Part shown: positions 33,769-42,214 of the stretch, one piece after another
How the letters are laid out: each line of letters starts with the position of its first letter
Position numbering within the stretch: position 1 is the first letter of the stretch
From: Candidatus Aquiluna sp. XM-24bin5
GTDB taxonomy: Bacteria > Actinomycetota > Actinomycetia > Actinomycetales > Microbacteriaceae
Direction: 5' to 3'
NCBI GenBank assembly: GCA_003149555.1
Contig: QCWE01000001.1
Span: 274,546-338,545, forward strand
DNA length: 64,000 nt
The notes under the pieces: model-generated
Seen by the model: the letters and a program-made list of their open reading frames with translations, nothing else
Told to the model about the DNA's origin: nothing
Databases searched by the model: none
Translations under genes and position numbers: made by a program

Positions 33769-34551
33769 CTAGCGTGCTCGGGCTCTGAACCTTCCATCCT
33801 CCATTGTTACCGTGAGCGGATAGCGGAAGGTTTCGGAGATAGCCTCGGAAGTTATGGTCGAGGAGATTTCTCCCCTAGCTACGATCGCACCATCTTGCAG
33901 CAGGAGTGCATGGGTGAAGCCCGCGGGAATCTCTTCGATGTGGTGGGTAACCATTGCCATGGCAGGTGCGGTGTCGCTCTGGGCGTATCCAGATAGCAGA
34001 CCTATCGTTTGCTCCCGCGCAGCCATGTCGAGGCTAGCCACAGGCTCATCCAGCAACAGCAATTCGGGGTCCGTCATTATCGACCGGGCAATCTGGACAC
34101 GCTTCTTTTCGCCGTCGCTGAGGGTGCCAATTGGTCGGTCTTCAAACTCTGCGAGTTCCCACTCAGCAAGGACCCTGCGAGCCCGACGTTCATCAATCGC
34201 ATCATATTCCTCGCGCCATCTGCCCGTGATTCCGTAGCTTGCAGTCATTACAGCGTTTAGCACGCTCTCGCTGTTTGGGATCTGAGCGGACAGGGCATTT
34301 GATGCGAAGCCAATTCTCGTTCTCAGCTCGAAGACATTAACCTCGCCCAGGTTTTCATCCAGGATCGTCGCTTTGCCAGAGCTGGGTTGAATCTGCGCGG
34401 CAAGCACTCTAAGAAGGGTTGTCTTTCCCGCTCCGTTGGGTCCTAGGATCACCCAGCGTTCAGAATCTTCCAGGGTTAGATTTATGGCCTTGAGGATCTC
34501 CTTGTTAGAGCGTTTGACAACTACATTCTGGAGATCAATTACCTTGGCCAT
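33769..34551 (-). CDS. ABC transporter ATP-binding protein without a partner permease
   Basis: The 260 residues form one ABC nucleotide-binding domain: Walker A GPNGAGKTT (about 37-45), signature LSDGEKKRVQIARSI, Walker B ELLLLDEPVASLD, and H-loop MVTHHIEEI. No permease, solute-binding protein or second ABC domain lies nearby, so its complex is unknown; similarity in layout to ModF/PhnC-type single ATPases is only general. TAGGAT 8 nt before the ATG is a possible leaderless start. It is 11 nt downstream of glgA. Confidence 0.85.
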   Translation of the reverse strand: MAKVIDLQNVVVKRSNKEILKAINLTLEDSERWVILGPNGAGKTTLLRVLAAQIQPSSGKATILDENLGEVNVFELRTRIGFASNALSAQIPNSESVLNAVMTASYGITGRWREEYDAIDERRARRVLAEWELAEFEDRPIGTLSDGEKKRVQIARSIMTDPELLLLDEPVASLDMAAREQTIGLLSGYAQSDTAPAMAMVTHHIEEIPAGFTHALLLQDGAIVARGEISSTITSEAISETFRYPLTVTMEDGRFRARAR

Positions 34552-34562
34552 CGCAGAGAATC

Positions 34563-35747
34563 CTAGCCCTGGAGGGCCCGGTTATAGACCTCAAGCGTGC
34601 GAGTCGCAATGGTCTCCCAGCTAAATTCTTCGATCACGCGTTTCCTGCCGGCCTGTCCGAATTCCTCTAGCTGGTCTGACTGAATCGCTTTGGTCAGAGC
34701 GGCACCAAAATCAGAGATGAACTTTTCCGGATCCTTCGGTGTTCCACTGCCATCTTTGTGCTGATCTATAGGTACCAGCCACCCAGTCTCGCCCGGGACC
34801 ACGACCTCAGGTATTCCGCCGGTTGCGGTGGCTATTACGGCCGCGCCGCAGGCCATGGCCTCCAGGTTCACGATTCCAAGGGGCTCATAAATCGACGGGC
34901 AGACAAACAGGTCAGTCGCAGTGAGAATTGCTGCGAGTTGCTTCTGAGGAAGATGTTCCGGGATCCAAATGACTCCGTCTCGCTCCCTACTTAGTTCAGC
35001 GACGAGCTTTTCAACCTCAGAAAGAATTTCCGGAGTATCAGGAGCTCCAGCGCAGAGAACTAGCTGTACATCCTTGGGCAGCTCTCGAGCGGCCCTTAGG
35101 AAGTAGGTAAGCCCCTTCTGACGGGTGATTCGTCCAACGAAGCTTACGATGGGACGCTTTTTGTCGATCCCATGTTTTGCGAGTAGGGCGTCATCTGAAA
35201 CGGGAGCCCATTTCTTCGAGTCAATGCCGTTGTGGACTACCTCTACCCTGCTGGGATCAAGCTGCGGGTAGGAGCTCAGGATGTCTGCTCTCATGCCAGC
35301 GGAGACCGCGATTATTCTCTGGGCTTGCTCGTAGGCGCTCTTCTCAATGAACGAAGAAACCTCGTAACCCCCACCCAGTTGCTCTCTCTTCCATGGCCTG
35401 AGCGGCTCGAGAGAGTGGGCTGTAATTATGTGAGGAACGGAATGAAGCATGGAACCGATGTGTCCTGCAAAGTTTGCGTACCAGGTGTGGCTGTGGATTA
35501 TGTCGCTACCAGCCAGGTTCTTCACGATTTCGAGGTCAGTCGCCATGGTTTGTAGGGCCGCATTGGCATCCTTCATTGCCAAAGGTGTCTCATACCCGTA
35601 GGTAGAAGACTCGGCAACAGGAGTCCCGAAAGCGTGCACTCTTGCCTCGATACGTTGCCTCAAAACCGCAACCAATTCGGTGACGTGGACGCCCGCTCCT
35701 CCATAGATGTTTGGCGGGTACTCTTTGGTAACGAAATCCACACGCAT
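34563..35747 (-). CDS. glgA: Glycogen synthase / alpha-maltose-1-phosphate synthase (GT4, GlgA/GlgM type)
   Basis: The enzyme uses ADP-glucose from GlgC. Actinobacterial GT4 members of this type in mycobacteria (GlgM) make maltose-1-phosphate from ADP-glucose and glucose-1-phosphate; others are annotated glycogen synthase, so both roles fit. From the ATG at 35747 (six bases after TAGCAT) it has 394 residues. The N-terminus KEYPPNIYGGAGVHVTELV, SHTWYANFAGH, and C-terminal donor site SIYEPLGIVNLEAMACGAAV are typical. It is divergent from glgC across 47 nt. Confidence 0.9.
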   Translation of the reverse strand: MRVDFVTKEYPPNIYGGAGVHVTELVAVLRQRIEARVHAFGTPVAESSTYGYETPLAMKDANAALQTMATDLEIVKNLAGSDIIHSHTWYANFAGHIGSMLHSVPHIITAHSLEPLRPWKREQLGGGYEVSSFIEKSAYEQAQRIIAVSAGMRADILSSYPQLDPSRVEVVHNGIDSKKWAPVSDDALLAKHGIDKKRPIVSFVGRITRQKGLTYFLRAARELPKDVQLVLCAGAPDTPEILSEVEKLVAELSRERDGVIWIPEHLPQKQLAAILTATDLFVCPSIYEPLGIVNLEAMACGAAVIATATGGIPEVVVPGETGWLVPIDQHKDGSGTPKDPEKFISDFGAALTKAIQSDQLEEFGQAGRKRVIEEFSWETIATRTLEVYNRALQG

Positions 35748-35759
35748 ACCCAAATGCTA
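35748..35759 (-). promoter_or_regulatory. Leaderless promoter of glgA
   Basis: TAGCAT (35759-35754 on the minus strand), TTGGGT, then the ATG at 35747. It selects this ATG over the one two codons upstream. Confidence 0.6.
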
Positions 35760-35782
35760 GTGCGGCTCACCTTTTTGGGAAC

Positions 35783-35794
35783 TAACATTTGCCT
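35783..35794 (+). promoter_or_regulatory. Leaderless promoter of glgC
   Basis: TAACAT (35783-35788), TTGCCT, then the ATG at 35795. It faces the glgA promoter, with the two -10 hexamers only 23 nt apart. Confidence 0.65.
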
Positions 35795-37036
35795 ATGGCA
35801 GTGGCAAGAGTCTTTGGAATGGTCCTCGCTGGAGGCGAGGGAAAGAGGCTTATGCCGCTCACAGCAGATCGTGCAAAACCCGCAGTGCCATTTGCCGGAA
35901 GCTATCGCCTAATCGACTTTGCCCTTTCGAATCTCCTAAATTCCGGCCTTCGCCGAATCGTGGTTCTTACCCAGTACAAGTCGCACTCTTTAGACCGCCA
36001 CATTTCTCAGACCTGGCGTATGTCCCCCTTGCTGGGAGGCTACGTTGCGTCCATTCCCGCACAGCAAAGGCTCGGCAAGCGTTGGTATACCGGCAGTGCC
36101 GACGCGATTTTGCAATCAATGAATGCCCTCAGCGATGAACGTCCCGACTACGTAGTTGTTGTGGGTGCCGACCATGTCTACCGTATGGACTTTGACCAGA
36201 TGCTCCAGGCGCACATTGAATCCGGCATGGAAGCCAGCGTTGCTGCTATTAGGCAACCAATATCGCTCGCAAGCCAGTTTGGTGTTATTGAGGTCGACGC
36301 GAAGACTCCGGGCAAAATCGCTCAATTCCGGGAGAAGCCTGCTGACCCCAAGCCAGTGCCGGGTGACGACTCCCAGGCGCTCGTGTCTATGGGTAACTAC
36401 ATTTTCAATGCTGAGGCCCTGATAGATGCAATTCAGCGCGATGGCGACAACGAGGGCTCCTCACACGACATGGGTGGCGACATCATTCCAGCCTTTGTTG
36501 AAGCCGGCACCTGTGGCGTATACGACTTCACATTCAACGAAATTCCGGGTGCGACCGATCGGGACAAGTCCTATTGGCGAGATGTGGGAACGATTGACTC
36601 TTACTACGAGGCCCACATGGATCTGATCTCCACTATGCCTATCTTCAACCTTTACAACTCCGACTGGCCAGTGTTCAACCAGCAGATCAATATGCCTCCG
36701 GCAAAGTTTATTCACGACTCAGAGGGAAACCAGGGTCGCACCAACGACTCGATTACCTCCCTGGGGGTTGTGGTGACAGGCGGCATCGTGGAAAGAAGTG
36801 TTCTCTCCCCCATGGTTCGAGTTGGCTCGAGATCTCTGGTTACTGATTCAGTTCTGCTTGATTCCGTTCAGGTGGGCCGCGACTGCACCATCCGAAAGGC
36901 CATTCTGGACAAGAACGTGATAGTTGCAGATGGCGCCAGCATTGGCGTTAGTCGGGAGCGGGATCTAGAACGTGGCTTCACAGTTACCGAGTCAGGTCTT
37001 ACGGTTGTCTCGAAGGGACTGCTGGTCACCCCTTGA
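35795..37036 (+). CDS. glgC: Glucose-1-phosphate adenylyltransferase
   Basis: GlgC makes ADP-glucose from ATP and glucose-1-phosphate, the committed step of glycogen synthesis. The 413 residues begin [19 protein letters not shown] with the nucleotide-binding loop [11 protein letters not shown] and AKPAVPFAG. The catalytic and sugar-binding stretches are [18 protein letters not shown] and SMGNYIF. A left-handed beta-helix C-terminus ends the protein. Start choice rests on the leaderless promoter. The stop overlaps serB as TTGA. Confidence 0.96.
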   Translation: MAVARVFGMVLAGGEGKRLMPLTADRAKPAVPFAGSYRLIDFALSNLLNSGLRRIVVLTQYKSHSLDRHISQTWRMSPLLGGYVASIPAQQRLGKRWYTGSADAILQSMNALSDERPDYVVVVGADHVYRMDFDQMLQAHIESGMEASVAAIRQPISLASQFGVIEVDAKTPGKIAQFREKPADPKPVPGDDSQALVSMGNYIFNAEALIDAIQRDGDNEGSSHDMGGDIIPAFVEAGTCGVYDFTFNEIPGATDRDKSYWRDVGTIDSYYEAHMDLISTMPIFNLYNSDWPVFNQQINMPPAKFIHDSEGNQGRTNDSITSLGVVVTGGIVERSVLSPMVRVGSRSLVTDSVLLDSVQVGRDCTIRKAILDKNVIVADGASIGVSRERDLERGFTVTESGLTVVSKGLLVTP

Positions 37037-37662
37037 CAAGGTTTTTAGTCGTATTTGATGTTGATTCAACCCTCATAAACGAAGAGGCGATTGAGCTGCT
37101 CGCCGAACATTCCGGCAATCGCAAGAGAGTCGCTGAGATAACCGAGAGGTCCATGCGGGGCGAAATCGATTTCACGACCTCTTTAGTGGAGCGGGTTGCG
37201 ACGCTTAGAGGCCTGCCAGTTTCAGTCCTGAAGGAGACCTCAAAATCTCTGACCCCTACCTTTGGTGCGAAGACGCTGATAGGCGAAATACACGCAAGAG
37301 GCGGAAAGGTGGCAGCAGTATCCGGGGGTTTTATTCAGCTGCTTGATGACCTTAGGCAGGGGCTCAGCTTGGACTATGCAATGGCAAACACCCTTGGCGT
37401 GCAGGACGGCCTGCTAACGGGCGAAGTTGTCGGTGAACTAATCAATCGTGAGGCCAAGGCAAAATACCTCGAGGGCTGGGCGTCAGAAAACGGGCTCGAA
37501 CTATCTCAAACCATCGCAATTGGCGATGGTGCAAATGACCTGGGCATGATGGCCAAGGCCGGTCTATCTATTGCTTTTTGCGCTAAGCCCGTGGTTAGAG
37601 AGAACGCCGACGTGGTGATTGACGAGCGGGACTTGTCAAAAGTAATCGGACTTCTACCCTAG
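37033..37662 (+). CDS. serB: Phosphoserine phosphatase
   Basis: SerB releases serine from phosphoserine. The 209 residues form the HAD core only, without N-terminal ACT domains: motif [19 protein letters not shown] (nucleophile Asp near residue 9), the loop [20 protein letters not shown], the AVSGGF motif II Ser, and [17 protein letters not shown] with motif IV Asp residues. The TTG start overlaps the glgC stop as TTGA. The stop shares CTAG with the convergent fabI. Confidence 0.93.
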   Translation: MTRFLVVFDVDSTLINEEAIELLAEHSGNRKRVAEITERSMRGEIDFTTSLVERVATLRGLPVSVLKETSKSLTPTFGAKTLIGEIHARGGKVAAVSGGFIQLLDDLRQGLSLDYAMANTLGVQDGLLTGEVVGELINREAKAKYLEGWASENGLELSQTIAIGDGANDLGMMAKAGLSIAFCAKPVVRENADVVIDERDLSKVIGLLP

Positions 37663-38426
37663 GCACCAGTTGAGTGCAGCCCACCATCTACGTGGATCAT
37701 CTCACCGGTAGTAGCTGGGAACCAATCGCTCAACAGGGCAACCAGTCCCTTTGCTGCCGCCTCAGTGTCGGTTAGATCCCAACCCAGTGGTGCTCTGCCT
37801 GTCCAGAGTTCCTCCATGGTGGAAAACCCAGGGATACCTTTTGCCGCTGTCGTGCGGAGAGGCCCGGCAGAAATAAGGTTTACTCGAACTCCATGCTCTC
37901 CCACGTAGCGGGCTAGGTAGCGTGAGGTCGATTCGAAAGCGGCCTTAGCAACGCCCATCCAGTCATAGACAGGCCATGAAACTGTCGCGTCGAAAGTCAG
38001 TCCAACCACAGAGCTTGGATTGTTGAATACCGGCATCAGAGCAGTTGTGATCGACTTCAACGAATAGGCCGAAACCTCAACCGCAGTTGAGACGTCTTCC
38101 CAAGCGGTGTCCATGAAGTTGCCTCCGAGGGCGGTTTGTGGCGCAAAGGCAATGGCGTGCACCATTCCATCGAGCGAGCCGAGCTTTTCTTTCACTACCC
38201 CAGGGAGCTTCTCGAGGTGCTCGGCATTGGTGGCATCAAGTTCAATAACCTCTGCAGGTTTTGGAAGTCGTTCGGCGATCTTTGTGGTGATTGGCAGCAT
38301 GCGTCCGAAGCTGCTCAGCAGCACCTCCGCGCCCTCCTCTTGGGCAAGTCGTGCCGCGGAGAAGGCAATAGATGCCTCGGTCAGTACTCCCGTGATAAGT
38401 ATTTTCTTGCCTTCTAAGATTCCCAA
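37659..38426 (-). CDS. fabI: Enoyl-[acyl-carrier-protein] reductase (NADH), InhA-like
   Basis: FabI performs the last reduction of each fatty-acid elongation round. The 255 residues show the altered dinucleotide motif of enoyl reductases (GVLTEASIAFSAARL), the LDGMVHAIAFAPQ segment, and the catalytic Tyr-x6-Lys in YDWMGVAK (about 159-166), as in InhA. NLISAGPLRTTAAKGIPGF is the substrate loop. The TTG start has AGGAGAG upstream. It is downstream of fabG, as in the mabA-inhA operon of mycobacteria. Confidence 0.93.
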   Translation of the reverse strand: MGILEGKKILITGVLTEASIAFSAARLAQEEGAEVLLSSFGRMLPITTKIAERLPKPAEVIELDATNAEHLEKLPGVVKEKLGSLDGMVHAIAFAPQTALGGNFMDTAWEDVSTAVEVSAYSLKSITTALMPVFNNPSSVVGLTFDATVSWPVYDWMGVAKAAFESTSRYLARYVGEHGVRVNLISAGPLRTTAAKGIPGFSTMEELWTGRAPLGWDLTDTEAAAKGLVALLSDWFPATTGEMIHVDGGLHSTGA

Positions 38427-38459
38427 GCTTCTCTCCTGCCCTTTGCTAAAAACTACTAC

Positions 38460-39170
38460 CTAGTGACCCATTCCTAGGCCACCATCAACCGGAATCACTG
38501 CTCCCGAGATGTAGCCCGCATCCTCACCAGCAACCCACGCAACGACCTTGGCAACCTCTTCAGGAGCGGCGAAACGCCCTGCTGGAATCTGGGAACGATA
38601 CTTATTCGCTAGATCCTCACCGAGCTCCTTCGTCATGTCTGTGTCAATGAATCCGGGTGCAACGACATTTGCTGTTATGTTCTTGGCTCCCAGCTCTCGG
38701 GTAATGCTTCTTGCCATGCCAACCAAGGCGCTCTTGGCTGATGAATAGTTGACCTGACCTGCACTCCCTAATAGCCCAACCACGGAGCCAATTAGGACCA
38801 CGCGACCGTACTTTGCTCGAAGCATGGACTTAGTGACTCTCTTTACGACCCGAAATACACCTGTGAGGTTGGTGTTTATTACAGACTCAAACTCCTCATC
38901 GCTCATGCGCATCAGGAGGGTGTCTTTGGTTATGCCGGCGTTGGCAACAACAACCTCTATGGGCCCAAGCTCGGCCTCGACCTTTTCAATAGCCAGATCT
39001 AGCGATGCCGAATCTGTAACGTCGGCCTGAACCGCAAGGGATCCCTTTGGCCCCTCGCCATTTCTGGCGGTTACAGCGACCCTGTGACCTTGGGCGATGA
39101 ACTCCTCCGCGATGGCATAACCAATGCCCCTATTCCCACCTGTAATGAGGACGGTCCTTGGCTGCGACAT
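38460..39170 (-). CDS. fabG: 3-oxoacyl-[acyl-carrier-protein] reductase
   Basis: FabG reduces 3-ketoacyl-ACP in fatty-acid synthesis. I use the ATG at 39170 (236 residues), 8 nt after AAGGAG; an upstream in-frame ATG would put the promoter inside the gene. The NADP motif TGGNRGIGYAIAEEF lies at the N-terminus, with NAGITKDTLLM, catalytic Ser, and YSSAKSAL (Tyr-x3-Lys). The C-terminus SGAVIPVDGGLGMGH is typical. It is first in fabG-fabI and divergent from the DUF3099 gene. Confidence 0.95.
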   Translation of the reverse strand: MSQPRTVLITGGNRGIGYAIAEEFIAQGHRVAVTARNGEGPKGSLAVQADVTDSASLDLAIEKVEAELGPIEVVVANAGITKDTLLMRMSDEEFESVINTNLTGVFRVVKRVTKSMLRAKYGRVVLIGSVVGLLGSAGQVNYSSAKSALVGMARSITRELGAKNITANVVAPGFIDTDMTKELGEDLANKYRSQIPAGRFAAPEEVAKVVAWVAGEDAGYISGAVIPVDGGLGMGH

Positions 39171-39202
39171 CTTTTCATCTCCTTGCGGGAATACCATTGA
39201 AG

Positions 39203-39225
39203 CTGTGGCGTTATGAATACCACAG
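39203..39225. repeat. Inverted repeat in the fabG / DUF3099 divergent promoter region
   Basis: CTGTGG (39203-39208) and CCACAG (39220-39225) form a perfect 6-bp inverted repeat with an 11-nt spacer. It lies 33-55 nt upstream of the fabG start, within the expected fabG promoter, so an operator is possible but untested. Confidence 0.35.
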
Positions 39226-39253
39226 TCTAGTAATCACAAGGTCAGGAACCCCT

Positions 39254-39547
39254 TTGGCAAAACGGCAAAGCGTCACTTCGCTGGAGCTATCCCCAGAGGA
39301 AGAGCGCAAGCAGCGCATGATTCGCTACTCGATTGCCATGTCTATCCGCACGCTCTGCATCATTTTGGGAGTAGTTACCCAGGGATTCTGGATGTGGTTC
39401 TTTTTTGCGGGTGCTATTTTCCTGCCGTATTTCGCCGTGGTATTGGCTAATTCGCAGGGGCCGAGTCGCTCCAAGGCTCAATCCGGCGTGATAGCGCCGA
39501 AGCTTTCTGTGAAAGCAAGTGAAATAAAAATCGAAGATGACCGCTAA
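39254..39547 (+). CDS. DUF3099 family membrane protein
   Basis: This is a conserved actinobacterial protein of unknown function. The TTG at 39254 with AGGA 6 nt upstream gives 97 residues; the open frame further upstream overlaps fabG. It has QSVTSLELSPEEERKQRMIRY at the N-terminus (in part: TSLELSPEEERKQR), then two membrane segments (about 26-42, SIRTLCIILGVVTQGFWMW, and 46-62, FFFAGAIFLPYFAVVLA) and a polar tail. It overlaps the next small gene by 11 nt and is probably co-transcribed with SURF1. Confidence 0.75.
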   Translation: MAKRQSVTSLELSPEEERKQRMIRYSIAMSIRTLCIILGVVTQGFWMWFFFAGAIFLPYFAVVLANSQGPSRSKAQSGVIAPKLSVKASEIKIEDDR

Positions 39548-39734
39548 GTGCTCCAGGGCCGGATGCGGGCAGGGAGCAACCAAGCTCATTGAGTGGGCAA
39601 ACCCAAAGATTCACTTCGGCGGCCGCACTAAGACCTGGGCAGCGTGCGATGACCACCTCGGCTATCTGGTTGACTATTTGTCAGCACGCAACTTCTACCT
39701 AGGAACCAGGGATTTTGAAGCAAAGCACGATTAG
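39537..39734 (+). CDS. Small Cys/His protein, probable metal-binding, unknown function
   Basis: The 65 residues have a CxxxxC pair (C5, C10) and a CxxH pair (C37, H40), with H26 between, a plausible single zinc or iron site. The central stretch WANPKIHFGGRTKTWAACDDH looks like a conserved actinobacterial family that I know only as hypothetical. It overlaps DUF3099 by 11 nt and SURF1 by 20 nt, so the three genes are translationally linked, which suggests a role near cytochrome oxidase assembly. That role is inference. Confidence 0.65.
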   Translation: MTAKCSRAGCGQGATKLIEWANPKIHFGGRTKTWAACDDHLGYLVDYLSARNFYLGTRDFEAKHD

Positions 39735-40527
39735 ACGCTGGGGCCCATGGCTCGCGCTCGTGCTGCTTTTTGCGATTGCAACCTCACTTCTGAGCTGGTG
39801 GCAGTTCTCTCGACGCGCTGAGCGAGTTGAGAGAATCGATCAAGTCATCCAGAACTATGACCTAAAGCCTGTGCCCTACGAAGAACTCGACTGGGCAATC
39901 AATCCAGACGGAACATCGGACCAGGAGTGGACTCCTGTAGAGCTCGCGGGAACCTATTTGCCGGAGCTGGCCACAGTCGTTCGAAATCGCCCCCTCAATG
40001 GTCAACCGGGCTTCCTTCAGCTGGTTCCTCTCGAGCTGGAATCGGGGGAAATAATCATCATTGAAAGAGGCTGGCTAGCCGCATCCTCTGAGCTTGTAAC
40101 ACCAGAGGTGAACCCCCTCCCCGACCAAGCCCTGCATAACCTCACGGTTCGGCTCAGAGTCTCCGAGCCGGACCTCAATCGAGATGACATTCCTGGGCAA
40201 ATTGCCTCCATTGACCTACCACGTCTTGCAGATAGGTTTGAATTCGCGGGTGAGGTCATTGTGGAGCACTACGGCCGAGTCGTTTCAGAGGAGCCTGGTT
40301 ACCAGAGCAGACCACTACCGATGCCCAAGCCAACGTTGAACGAGGGAAACCACCTCTCATATGCCATCCAGTGGATCATCTTTGGCGTCATGGCCTTTGC
40401 CGCATTCATTTGGGCCTACAGGAACGACCGTCGGATCAGGCTCGAGGAGGCTGGATTGCTCGAGCCAAAGAAGCAAAAACGAACTCAGGCAGTTATCGAT
40501 GCTGAATACGAGGATTCAAACCAGTAA
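39715..40527 (+). CDS. SURF1 family cytochrome oxidase assembly protein
   Basis: SURF1 helps insert heme a into cytochrome oxidase subunit I. The 270 residues have the family layout: an N-terminal membrane segment (about 10-28, WLALVLLFAIATSLLSWWQF), a large extracytoplasmic domain with VELAGTYLPE, RNRPLNGQPGFLQLVPLEL and IIIERGWLA, and a second membrane segment (about 210-235, HLSYAIQWIIFGVMAFAAF). The TTG start has AGGGA 5 nt upstream. It fits with ctaC-F, ctaE, ctaA and ctaB in the same window. Confidence 0.92.
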   Translation: MKQSTIRRWGPWLALVLLFAIATSLLSWWQFSRRAERVERIDQVIQNYDLKPVPYEELDWAINPDGTSDQEWTPVELAGTYLPELATVVRNRPLNGQPGFLQLVPLELESGEIIIIERGWLAASSELVTPEVNPLPDQALHNLTVRLRVSEPDLNRDDIPGQIASIDLPRLADRFEFAGEVIVEHYGRVVSEEPGYQSRPLPMPKPTLNEGNHLSYAIQWIIFGVMAFAAFIWAYRNDRRIRLEEAGLLEPKKQKRTQAVIDAEYEDSNQ

Positions 40528-40553
40528 ACTGCTTCAAAACCGGAAGGATTCGG

Positions 40554-41111
40554 ATGTCTATTGCTCAAGCGACTCTGGTCGACAGAATTGTTCCTCGCTC
40601 TCTAGTGAGCGACGTCGCACTCGTGTTCGGTGGTGCTGTGTTGACAGCCCTCGCAGCTCAGGTACAGATTCCGATGTATCCGGTTCCCATGACACTGCAG
40701 ACCTTTGCCGTGCTCCTTGTTGCGGCAACCCTAGGAGCGGCTCGAGGCGCTGCGTCAATGGGTGTTTACCTTGCGATGGGGGCGGCCGGCCTCCCCGTGT
40801 TTGCGGGAGCCAAAGCTCTCACGGCAGTTCTACCAACCGCAGGGTATCTAGTGGGCTTTGTTGCAGCTGGATTTGTAGTTGGCGCTCTGGCAGCCAGGGG
40901 CTTTACCACCACCCCGATAAGAGTTGCGGCTTCGTTTGCTTTGGGTAGCGTGATTATCTACGCCCTTGGAGCTGGATGGCTGATTGTTGGTCTGGGACTA
41001 TCGTTCCCCGCCGCGCTAACGGCAGGCGTGATCCCATTTTTGATCGGTGACGCGCTCAAAGCGGTTGCCGCTGCAACACTGCTGCCGATTGCTTGGAAGC
41101 TCGTTCGCTAG
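40554..41111 (+). CDS. bioY: Biotin transporter BioY
   Basis: BioY is the biotin-binding membrane S-component of ECF-type uptake systems. The 185 residues have six membrane segments. The conserved AAQVQIPMYPVPMTLQTFAV (about 33-52) and GAARGAASMGVYLAMGAAGLPVF stretches line the binding site. GGAAGG precedes the ATG, and TAAACT near 40526 may be its own -10. No bioM or bioN lies nearby, so it either works alone or shares an ECF module elsewhere. The stop shares CTAG with sufT. Confidence 0.95.
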   Translation: MSIAQATLVDRIVPRSLVSDVALVFGGAVLTALAAQVQIPMYPVPMTLQTFAVLLVAATLGAARGAASMGVYLAMGAAGLPVFAGAKALTAVLPTAGYLVGFVAAGFVVGALAARGFTTTPIRVAASFALGSVIIYALGAGWLIVGLGLSFPAALTAGVIPFLIGDALKAVAAATLLPIAWKLVR

Positions 41112-41440
41112 ATAGAGAACCCGATCGACCGCATCATTTCGCGGCCGTCCTCTGTGATTTTTTCTGGACCCCATGGCGGCATCCAGACCCAATTGATGCG
41201 GAACGCCTCGACGACTCCGTCCAACGCCTCCGCCGTCTGCTCCTCGATTACGTCGGTTAGCGGGCAACCTGCTGAGGTCAACGTCATGTTGATCAGCAGC
41301 GCCCCATCTTCGGATTCCTGCAGCCCATAGACCAGGCCAAGATCAACGATGTTGACACCAATTTCTGGGTCGATGATGTCCTTCATCGCTTCGATCACTT
41401 GGTCGTAGCGCTGAGGCGAGAGTTCCTTGGGCTCGCTCAT
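41108..41440 (-). CDS. sufT: Metal-sulfur cluster assembly factor SufT (MIP18/PaaD-like)
   Basis: SufT-type proteins help mature Fe-S proteins. The 110 residues carry the DUF59 signature DIIDPEIGVNIVDLGLVYGL (about 16-35), the active Cys in TSAGCPLTDVIEEQ and the C-terminal WMPPWGPEKITEDGREMM. It is last in the suf operon sufB-sufD-ferredoxin-sufC-sufT and overlaps sufC by 4 nt. Confidence 0.92.
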   Translation of the reverse strand: MSEPKELSPQRYDQVIEAMKDIIDPEIGVNIVDLGLVYGLQESEDGALLINMTLTSAGCPLTDVIEEQTAEALDGVVEAFRINWVWMPPWGPEKITEDGREMMRSIGFSI

Positions 41441-42195
41441 ACCCCGGCCTTGGTGTAGCGGTCGTAACCCTCGTTCTCGAGGCGCTCTGCCAGCTCGGCA
41501 CCACCCTGCTCGGCAACCTTGCCGGCCACGAAAACGTGCACGAAGTCAGGCTTGATGTAGCGGAGGATTCGGGTGTAGTGGGTGATCAGGAGCACTCCTA
41601 GGCCGTTGTCGGCGTGGGCGCGGTTTACACCCTCCGAAACAACCTTGAGCGCGTCGACGTCAAGACCCGAGTCGGTCTCATCCAGGATTGCAATCTTTGG
41701 CTTCAGCAGCTCCAGCTGCAGAATCTCGTGACGCTTTTTCTCTCCACCAGAGAAGCCCTCATTCACGTTTCGCTCGGTGAAGTCTGAGTCCATACGAAGG
41801 TTGCCCATGGCATCACGCAGGTCTCCAACCCACTCGCGAAGCTTTGGCGCCTCTCCGCTCAGCGCGGTCTTTGCGGTCCTCAGGAAGTTAGATACCGATA
41901 CGCCAGGAATCTCGACGGGATACTGCATTGCCAAAAAGAGACCGGCGCGGGCCCTCTCGTCAACGCTCATCTCGAGTACGTCTTCGCCGTCTAGGAGAAT
42001 CTCGCCGTCAGTTACCTCATACTTCGGGTGCCCAGCAACCGAGTACGCAAGTGTTGACTTGCCGGAACCGTTTGGCCCCATGACCGCATGTATTTCGCCG
42101 GACTTGATGGTCAAATCGACGCCGCGAAGGATTTGCTTGCTGCCCTGGTCGGTCTCTACCGAAACGTGCAGGTTCTTGATTTCTAGTGTTGTCAT
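41437..42195 (-). CDS. sufC: Fe-S cluster assembly ATPase SufC
   Basis: SufC is the ABC-type ATPase that drives conformational change in the SufBCD scaffold. The 252 residues hold Walker A MGPNGSGKSTLAYSVAG (about 35-51), the Q-loop, signature GFSGGEKKRHEILQ, Walker B IAILDETDSGLDVDALK and the H-loop LLITHYTRIL. These are all typical of SufC rather than a transporter ATPase. It starts 19 nt after the ferredoxin-like gene, with CTTAGGAAAGAAGAG-type purine-rich sequence before its ATG. Confidence 0.96.
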   Translation of the reverse strand: MTTLEIKNLHVSVETDQGSKQILRGVDLTIKSGEIHAVMGPNGSGKSTLAYSVAGHPKYEVTDGEILLDGEDVLEMSVDERARAGLFLAMQYPVEIPGVSVSNFLRTAKTALSGEAPKLREWVGDLRDAMGNLRMDSDFTERNVNEGFSGGEKKRHEILQLELLKPKIAILDETDSGLDVDALKVVSEGVNRAHADNGLGVLLITHYTRILRYIKPDFVHVFVAGKVAEQGGAELAERLENEGYDRYTKAGV

Positions 42196-42214
42196 TCTCT
42201 TCTTTCCTAAGGTC

